Source of the DNA: Clostridiales bacterium
GTDB taxonomy: Bacteria > Bacillota > Clostridia > Lutisporales > Lutisporaceae
Assembly: GCA_012842725.1 (NCBI GenBank)
Contig: DUSG01000241.1
Coordinates: forward strand, 1 to 9,757
DNA length: 9,757 nucleotides
Direction: 5' to 3'
Shown here: piece after piece, positions 6,590 to 9,757 of the stretch
Position numbering within the stretch: the stretch's first letter is position 1
Layout: every line of letters starts with the position of its first letter
Position numbers and translations under genes: made by a program
Notes under the pieces: generated by a model
Seen by the model: the letters and a program-made list of their open reading frames with translations, nothing else
What the model was told of the DNA's origin: nothing
Database searches by the model: none

Positions 6590-7112
6590 CTGCTAGCAAT
6601 ACAACATCTTCACCGTCAATTTCTACTACCTTAACTATAACTTTTTCACTTCTTGAAGTTGGAATATTTTTACCGACAAAATCAGCTCTAATAGGCAATT
6701 CTCTGTGCCCTCTATCTATCAATACTGCCAATTGTATGGATGCAGGTCTTCCAAAGTCCATTACGGCATCCATAGCTGCCCTTACAGTTCTTCCAGTATA
6801 CAAAACGTCATCAACGAGTATCACTTTCTTATCTTTTAAATCCAGAAGCAAAGAAGGTATTTCTGAAATGTTTTTCTTATCGTTCAGATCATCTCTGTAA
6901 TTAGTAATATCAATTTCTGCATAAGGTATTGACTGATTTTCGATATTTTTTATTTTTTCTGATAATCTAGCCGCCAAAGGGAAACCTCTTGTCTTAATAC
7001 CCAACAAATATAATCTATCTACACCTTTATTCTTTTCAACTATTTCATGGGAAATTCTTGTCAATGCTCTATCTATCGCTTTTGAATCCAGCAGCGTTGT
7101 TTTTATTTTCAT
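6579..7112 (-). CDS. pyrR: PyrR, pyr mRNA-binding attenuation protein / uracil phosphoribosyltransferase
   Basis: A 177-residue bifunctional protein (181 in B. subtilis). With bound UMP or UTP it grips a hairpin in pyr leader RNA and promotes termination; it also has uracil phosphoribosyltransferase activity. The PRPP motif VILVDDVLYTGRT is at 97-109. GIKTRG (38-43), AEIDITNYRDD (65-75) and the segment GHRELPIRADFVGKNIPTS (135-153) are hallmarks of PyrR and separate it from PyrE and other phosphoribosyltransferases. The start is ATG at 7112, preceded by TTGGAGGTGAGAATT. The frame stays open upstream to 7202, but that part overlaps the leader's hairpins and is not protein. The leader in front of it contains a PyrR-binding site and terminator, so the gene should regulate itself together with the rest of the operon. 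Confidence 0.96.
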   Translation of the reverse strand: MKIKTTLLDSKAIDRALTRISHEIVEKNKGVDRLYLLGIKTRGFPLAARLSEKIKNIENQSIPYAEIDITNYRDDLNDKKNISEIPSLLLDLKDKKVILVDDVLYTGRTVRAAMDAVMDFGRPASIQLAVLIDRGHRELPIRADFVGKNIPTSRSEKVIVKVVEIDGEDVVLLAEYE

Positions 7113-7139
7113 AATTCTCACCTCCAACATGTGCATAAT

Positions 7140-7167
7140 AAAAAAGTCTACCACAAAAAAGGTAGAC
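7140..7167 (-). terminator. Intrinsic terminator of the pyr leader (attenuator)
   Basis: GTCTACC (7161-7167 on the minus strand) and GGTAGAC (7146-7152) form a perfect 7-bp stem with a loop of 8 bases, followed directly by six T residues (7140-7145). It lies between the leader promoter and the pyrR ribosome binding site. An alternative antiterminator can form from GGAGACA (7183-7189) and TGTCTACC (7161-7168, one bulged A), using the same strand as the terminator's first arm. The arrangement is the expected PyrR-type switch. The terminator also sits in the path of read-through from the upstream lspA/RluA genes. Confidence 0.88.
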
Positions 7168-7186
7168 AAAATTCTCTCTTTATGTC

Positions 7187-7219
7187 TCCTTTCTTGTCTC
7201 ACGGGACTAGATTAAAGGA
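7187..7219 (-). promoter_or_regulatory. PyrR-binding anti-antiterminator hairpin
   Basis: On the minus strand TCCTTT (7214-7219) pairs with AAAGGA (7187-7192), enclosing an upper stem with the apical sequence AGTCCCGTGAGAC. That fits the PyrR-binding loop consensus ARUCCNGNGAGGYU known from Bacillus pyr leaders, with GAGAC in place of GAGGC. When PyrR bound to uridine nucleotide holds this hairpin closed, the antiterminator cannot use GGAGACA and the downstream terminator forms. This is read from sequence and family knowledge. Confidence 0.85.
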
Positions 7220-7233
7220 TATTTTCAATATAT

Positions 7234-7260
7234 ATTATCATAACTTTTGAAATCTGTCTA
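7234..7260 (-). promoter_or_regulatory. Candidate promoter of the pyr operon
   Basis: TAGACA (7255-7260) matches TTGACA at 5 of 6 positions and GATAAT (7234-7239) matches TATAAT at 5 of 6, but the spacer is only 15 bases. TAATAT two bases further on gives a 17-base spacer with a poorer -10. Either would start transcription at about 7222-7227, just before the PyrR-binding hairpin. The -35 box contains the stop codon of the RluA-family gene. Confidence 0.5.
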
Positions 7261-8175
7261 TAGATCATTTCTTAATGTTTTCAATATTTTTTCAAAATAA
7301 TCCGGTAAGGGTGCCGTAAATTCCATATACTTCTTAGTAACTGGATGAACAAACCCCAGAAGGGCTGCGTGTAGCAACTGACCTTGTAATTTAAACCTTT
7401 GCTTTTTATATCCATATACCATATCTCCTACAACAGGGTGACCGATGTACGCCATATGCACCCTGATTTGATGAGTCCGACCAGTTTCAAGTTTTGCTTC
7501 TATTAAAGTATTAGCTTTAAATAATTCTAATACTCGAAAATGAGTCACTGCATTTTTACTGTTTTTGCTTGTTACAGCCATTTTCTTGCGATTAAAGGGA
7601 TCTCTGCCTATAGGTGCATCAATGGTTCCTGTTTCTTCTTTTAATCTGCCTTCTAATAAAGCAATATATTTTCTTTCTATAGTGTGATTTTTTAATTGTT
7701 GAGACAAATCCAAATGAGCCTCATTGGTTTTTGCTACTACAATAACTCCAGATGTATTCTTATCTATTCTGTGCACAATGCCTGGTCTAATAACTCCGTT
7801 AATGCCAGACAATCCGTGACATCTTTTTAGCAATGCGTTTACCAAAGTTCCGCTATAATTCCCATGGGCCGGATGGACTACCATCCCTTGAGGTTTGTTT
7901 ACCACTAGAAGTACATCATCTTCATATATTACATCAATATCAATGTCTTCCGGTTTTATTTCCAGATTTACGGGGCTAGGCATTAGTACTTTTATTTTAT
8001 CCCCTAATTTCAGTTTATAGTTAGCTTTTTTCACTTCTCCGCAAACAGTAACCAACTTATCTTCTATAACCTTTTTTAGATATGATCTTGAATATCCATC
8101 AATTTTTTCAGCTAAAAAAACATCTATTCTTTTCCCTGCGTCACAATTCATTGCTTCCAATTCAATGATTTCCAT
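7258..8175 (-). CDS. RluA-family (RluD-like) pseudouridine synthase
   Basis: A 305-residue RNA-modifying enzyme expected to convert uridines in 23S rRNA (or another RNA) to pseudouridine. An N-terminal S4 RNA-binding domain (about residues 14-61, with KRIDVFLAEK) is followed by the catalytic domain. The catalytic Asp138 lies in the family motif HRIDKNTSG (135-143). RTHQIRVHMAYIGHPVVGD (233-251) is the second strong RluA-family motif. Length and position between lspA and pyrR match B. subtilis ylyB. Sequence alone does not separate RluD-like from RluC-like specificity, so no symbol is given. The start is ATG at 8175 after GTGAGGTG with short spacing, 10 bases after the lspA stop; an upstream start at 8223 would overlap lspA and lies before the S4 domain. 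Confidence 0.93.
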   Translation of the reverse strand: MEIIELEAMNCDAGKRIDVFLAEKIDGYSRSYLKKVIEDKLVTVCGEVKKANYKLKLGDKIKVLMPSPVNLEIKPEDIDIDVIYEDDVLLVVNKPQGMVVHPAHGNYSGTLVNALLKRCHGLSGINGVIRPGIVHRIDKNTSGVIVVAKTNEAHLDLSQQLKNHTIERKYIALLEGRLKEETGTIDAPIGRDPFNRKKMAVTSKNSKNAVTHFRVLELFKANTLIEAKLETGRTHQIRVHMAYIGHPVVGDMVYGYKKQRFKLQGQLLHAALLGFVHPVTKKYMEFTAPLPDYFEKILKTLRNDL

Positions 8176-8185
8176 AGGCACCTCA

Positions 8186-8632
8186 CTAAAACCCAACATT
8201 TTTACTAAATACCAGAATAGCACTCAAGGCGATTGCACCGCAGACAATGGCTGCATCCGCCAGATTAAATACTGGTGGGAAAAAAGTAAAATGTATATAA
8301 TCTACAACATAACCCAGTCTGATTCTGTCTATGAGGTTTCCTATAGCCCCCCCTAAAATAAAAGCAATACATATAGCAATAACTTTATTAGTATTTCTGA
8401 ATTTATATAGAAAATAAAATAGTATTATACAAACAATTATTGTCAATATAATAAAAGTAATCCTGTTACCTTTGAATAAACCAAAGGATATCCCTGTATT
8501 TTCAACGTATGTAAGATAAAAGAAATTTTTTATTACTTCAATGCTTTTGTAAGGCGCTAGTTTATCAAGGATTTTCATTTTTATAAATTGATCAAGAATT
8601 GTAATTGTAACAATAATTATTGCCAAAGACAA
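8186..8632 (-). CDS. lspA: Signal peptidase II (lipoprotein signal peptidase, LspA)
   Basis: A 148-residue inner-membrane aspartic protease that cleaves the signal peptide from diacylglyceryl-modified prolipoproteins. Four hydrophobic segments are visible. Family motifs are LDQ (13-15), VENTGISFG (43-51), GGAIGNLIDR (94-103), and the two catalytic aspartates, Asp111 in VVDY and Asp126 in FNLADAAI. The start is TTG at 8632, preceded by AAAGGGGG with 7 bases of spacing. The first in-frame ATG is codon 19 and would lose the conserved LDQ motif, so TTG is well supported. The third position of VENTGxxF has Ile-Ser instead of the commoner Ala-Ala. An extended -10 promoter lies just upstream, so lspA and the RluA-family gene can probably be transcribed apart from yteA. 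Confidence 0.95.
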   Translation of the reverse strand: MSLAIIIVTITILDQFIKMKILDKLAPYKSIEVIKNFFYLTYVENTGISFGLFKGNRITFIILTIIVCIILFYFLYKFRNTNKVIAICIAFILGGAIGNLIDRIRLGYVVDYIHFTFFPPVFNLADAAIVCGAIALSAILVFSKNVGF

Positions 8633-8660
8633 TAAAATACCCCCTTTGTTCTAGAAAAAC

Positions 8661-8669
8661 ATTATATCA
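8661..8669 (-). promoter_or_regulatory. Extended -10 promoter in front of lspA
   Basis: The minus strand reads TGATATAAT, a perfect TATAAT box with the TGn extension, 28 bases upstream of the lspA start codon. There is no good -35 box at the right distance, which is common for extended -10 promoters. Transcription would start near 8654 and give a short leader of about 20 bases holding the AAAGGGGG ribosome binding site. Confidence 0.6.
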
Positions 8670-8692
8670 CATAAAAAGATAAAATGCGATTA

Positions 8693-9301
8693 TTATTCTA
8701 ATTGTTTTCTATATTGCTCATTGCTAATGGATTCAACATCCTCCACATATCCTATATTATCATCTTTGCTAAATGGATTATCAGATGTAATAACGTTATA
8801 TTCATTAACATCCTCCCATGTATCTTCACCATCGTACATAACATCATCCTCTAATGAATCATCTCTGAAAGATTTTCCGAATGGAGGTTCAAGTACCTGC
8901 TCCTCTATAGGTCTACCTTTTTCTCGATCTTCTGCCTTTAGTGGGAATTTTTCTTCACAGGATATACATAATCTTGTATATGGAATTATATCAAGCCGTT
9001 CTTCTGTTATTTCCTTCCCGCAATGCTCACATAATCCGTATGTTCCATTTTTGATTTTTCTCAAGGCTTCATCAACCTCAGCAATTACAAATTTATCATT
9101 GTTTCTAAATGATATATTTTTTTCTGCTTCGAAGGTCTCAGTTCCTAAATCTCCAGGGTGGTTATCGTAAGAAGATAACTCACTGGTATTATCTCTGATG
9201 GATTCTCCCAAGCCCAAATGATCATTATTCAATGATTTTTCTCTCTCTTTTTTTATATTTATAAGTTTGTTTTCTAACTCCATAATCTTTTTTCTATCCA
9301 T
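8693..9301 (-). CDS. TraR/DksA-type C4 zinc-finger protein, YteA sporulation family
   Basis: A 202-residue soluble protein. The N-terminal third is charged and probably helical or coiled-coil. The C4 zinc finger is Cys91, Cys94, Cys112 and Cys115 (CEHC...CISC), in the usual DksA/TraR context LRKIKNGTYGLCEHC and RLDIIPYTRLC. HPGDLGTETFEAEKN (48-62) and PIEEQVLEPPFG (131-142) are typical of the YteA family. The tail after about residue 145 is strongly acidic. DksA/TraR proteins act on RNA polymerase through its secondary channel, but YteA members are poorly studied and that role is inference. B. subtilis has a similar gene (ylyA) just before lspA. The start is ATG at 9301 after AGGAGGC, 11 bases after the stop of the upstream small gene. 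Confidence 0.9.
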   Translation of the reverse strand: MDRKKIMELENKLINIKKEREKSLNNDHLGLGESIRDNTSELSSYDNHPGDLGTETFEAEKNISFRNNDKFVIAEVDEALRKIKNGTYGLCEHCGKEITEERLDIIPYTRLCISCEEKFPLKAEDREKGRPIEEQVLEPPFGKSFRDDSLEDDVMYDGEDTWEDVNEYNVITSDNPFSKDDNIGYVEDVESISNEQYRKQLE

Positions 9302-9312
9302 ATTTCTGCCTC

Positions 9313-9576
9313 CTATAAATGATCTTGAACAATTTTTACTATTTCTGCTATGAACCCTCCAATAAAAGGCAAATTAAGCATAACCAACGCCCTCATAAAA
9401 TATAAAGCAAGGGCCCCAAGAATTGTAAAACCAATTGCCATTCCAAAGCCTCTTGCCAGTCCGGCAATAAAATTATTTAAGAGCATTTTCCCTGGTTTTG
9501 ACATCATCTCAACATACTCGCCCAATTTTGCTTTTTCCAACGCTAGAGCAATTTGTTCGATTTTGTCTTCTTTCAT
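9313..9576 (-). CDS. Small DUF5665-like membrane protein of unknown function
   Basis: An 87-residue protein with a charged N-terminus (MKEDKIEQIALALEKAKLGE), a segment NNFIAGLARGFGMAIGFT (about 34-51), and hydrophobic stretches covering about 41-62 and 66-82. The pattern (L)xEYVEMMxxPxxxLxxNFIAGLARGxGxAIGFTxLGAL resembles the DUF5665 family, small proteins found beside dksA-like and lspA genes in Clostridia. Function is unknown; one or two membrane helices are likely. The start is ATG at 9576 with GGGAGG 7 bases upstream. The frame continues open to 9741, but that part runs into the insertion sequence and is not likely coding. The gene begins only about 50 bases from the insertion sequence end, so its original promoter may have been separated from it. 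Confidence 0.75.
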   Translation of the reverse strand: MKEDKIEQIALALEKAKLGEYVEMMSKPGKMLLNNFIAGLARGFGMAIGFTILGALALYFMRALVMLNLPFIGGFIAEIVKIVQDHL

Positions 9577-9624
9577 AATAATTCCTCCCAAGATATTATT
9601 CCGTTTTGTAAAGTTAAATGAAAA

Positions 9625-9654
9625 TTGAGGACCTGCCACACTTTCTGGTACAAT
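9625..9654 (+). promoter_or_regulatory. Candidate promoter at the insertion sequence end
   Basis: TTGAGG (9625-9630) and TACAAT (9649-9654, 5 of 6 to TATAAT) are separated by 18 bases. The -35 box would straddle the boundary of the element. A start near 9661 would give a transcript that contains only the second arm of the inverted repeat, leaving the ribosome binding site of the downstream gene open. Confidence 0.35.
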
Positions 9655-9701
9655 GTTTCTGCAACAAAACAAATTATCTCCCAGAAAGGAGCAAGTCCTC
9701 A
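9626..9701 (+). repeat. Imperfect inverted repeat that can mask the ribosome binding site
   Basis: Arm one (9626-9648) begins TGAGGACCTGC and ends TTTCTGG; arm two (9681-9701) is its reverse complement with a few mismatches (CCAGAAAGGAGCAAGTCCTCA). The arms are 32 bases apart. Arm two contains the AAGGAG ribosome binding site and runs up to the ATG at 9701, so RNA containing both arms would fold over the start region. Confidence 0.7.
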
Positions 9702-9757
9702 TGCAGAAAATTGTATCATTAAAGTGCCCTAAATGCAACAATTCTCATTCGTTTTAT
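9701..9757 (+). CDS. N-terminus of a zinc-ribbon protein, probable transposase (partial)
   Basis: Nineteen codons from ATG at 9701 to the window edge, all open. They read MQKIVSLKCPKCNNSHSFY, with a CPKC half zinc ribbon at residues 9-12 followed by NNSHSFY, a beginning common to several DDE transposase families of Firmicutes (CPxCxS...FYxFGxDxxGxQxYxC). AAGGAG lies 9 bases before the ATG. The second half of the zinc ribbon and the catalytic domain are beyond the window. The call rests on the CPKC start plus the inverted repeat in front; another zinc-ribbon protein is possible. Confidence 0.5.
   Translation, partial: MQKIVSLKCPKCNNSHSFY

Larger units (their letters stand above)
9626..9757 (+). 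mobile_element. Left end of an insertion sequence (partial, family not assigned)
   Basis: From 9626 rightward there is an imperfect inverted repeat, a possible promoter, a ribosome binding site and the start of a zinc-ribbon protein on the plus strand, opposite to the neighbouring genes. This is the usual layout of an insertion sequence end with its transposase. The sequence stops at the window edge, so the other terminus, the target repeat and the family cannot be seen. The exact left boundary is inferred from where the inverted repeat begins. Confidence 0.5.

Noticed and set aside
7113..7202. 30-codon N-terminal extension of PyrR
   Set aside because: It covers the PyrR-binding hairpin and the terminator, and a strong ribosome binding site precedes the ATG at 7112, which gives the normal family length.
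8670..8692. Possible terminator between yteA and lspA (CACAT/ATGCG arms)
   Set aside because: Only three to four pairs can form and there is no proper G-C stem; the region is better explained by the extended -10 promoter.
9577..9741. 55-codon N-terminal extension of the DUF5665-like protein
   Set aside because: It reads back through the insertion sequence end; the ATG at 9576 has a good ribosome binding site and gives the expected family length.
1..9757. CRISPR array, tRNA, rRNA, toxin-antitoxin, phage defence or secondary metabolite genes
   Set aside because: No repeat-spacer pattern, no recognisable RNA gene and no such protein was seen on either strand. The genes present are housekeeping genes plus two insertion sequence ends.

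Overview
This window is chromosomal DNA from an AT-rich, spore-forming member of the Firmicutes, most likely a Clostridia-type anaerobe. The evidence is the high A+T content, strong AGGAGG-type ribosome binding sites, a YteA-type sporulation-family protein, and the locus order TraR/DksA-like gene - lspA - RluA-family gene - pyrR, which is also the order in Bacillus subtilis (ylyA-lspA-ylyB-pyrR). No rRNA, tRNA, CRISPR array or phage gene is visible.

All complete genes lie on the minus strand, so the window reads right to left. From the right edge: (1) 9626-9757 is the left end of an insertion sequence with the first 19 codons of a zinc-ribbon protein, probably a transposase, on the plus strand. 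(2) 7258-9576 holds four closely spaced genes: a small DUF5665-like membrane protein, a YteA/DksA-type zinc-finger protein, lipoprotein signal peptidase LspA (TTG start), and an RluA-family pseudouridine synthase. (3) 7140-7260 is the pyr leader, with a probable promoter, a PyrR-binding anti-antiterminator and an intrinsic terminator. (4) 2057-7112 is the pyrimidine operon pyrR-pyrC-pyrF-pyrK-pyrD-pyrE. From pyrC onward every junction overlaps by 3 to 14 bases, while pyrR and pyrC are separated by a 59-base gap carrying a terminator-like hairpin. (5) 1679-2056 is a non-coding, AT-rich regulatory stretch. (6) 272-1678 is a sodium-dependent (NSS family) transporter ending at a strong hairpin terminator. 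(7) 1-219 is the right end of an ISL3-like insertion sequence, with the last codons of its transposase and a terminal GGCTCTTT repeat.

The pyr genes cover dihydroorotase, the NAD-linked dihydroorotate dehydrogenase (PyrD with its electron-transfer subunit PyrK), orotate phosphoribosyltransferase and OMP decarboxylase, so they make UMP from carbamoyl-aspartate. Aspartate carbamoyltransferase (pyrB), carbamoyl-phosphate synthase (carAB/pyrAA-AB) and a uracil permease (pyrP) are not in this operon and must be elsewhere if the pathway is complete. PyrR, bound to uridine nucleotides, should favour termination in the leader ahead of its own gene.

I did not find a convincing new biological system. 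The points most worth a second look are the PyrR attenuator and the second hairpin after pyrR, the two insertion-sequence ends that bracket the locus (one with a stem that would mask its own ribosome binding site), and the structured control region ahead of the transporter. Gene starts given here were set by ribosome binding sites, and several are shorter than the longest open frame.
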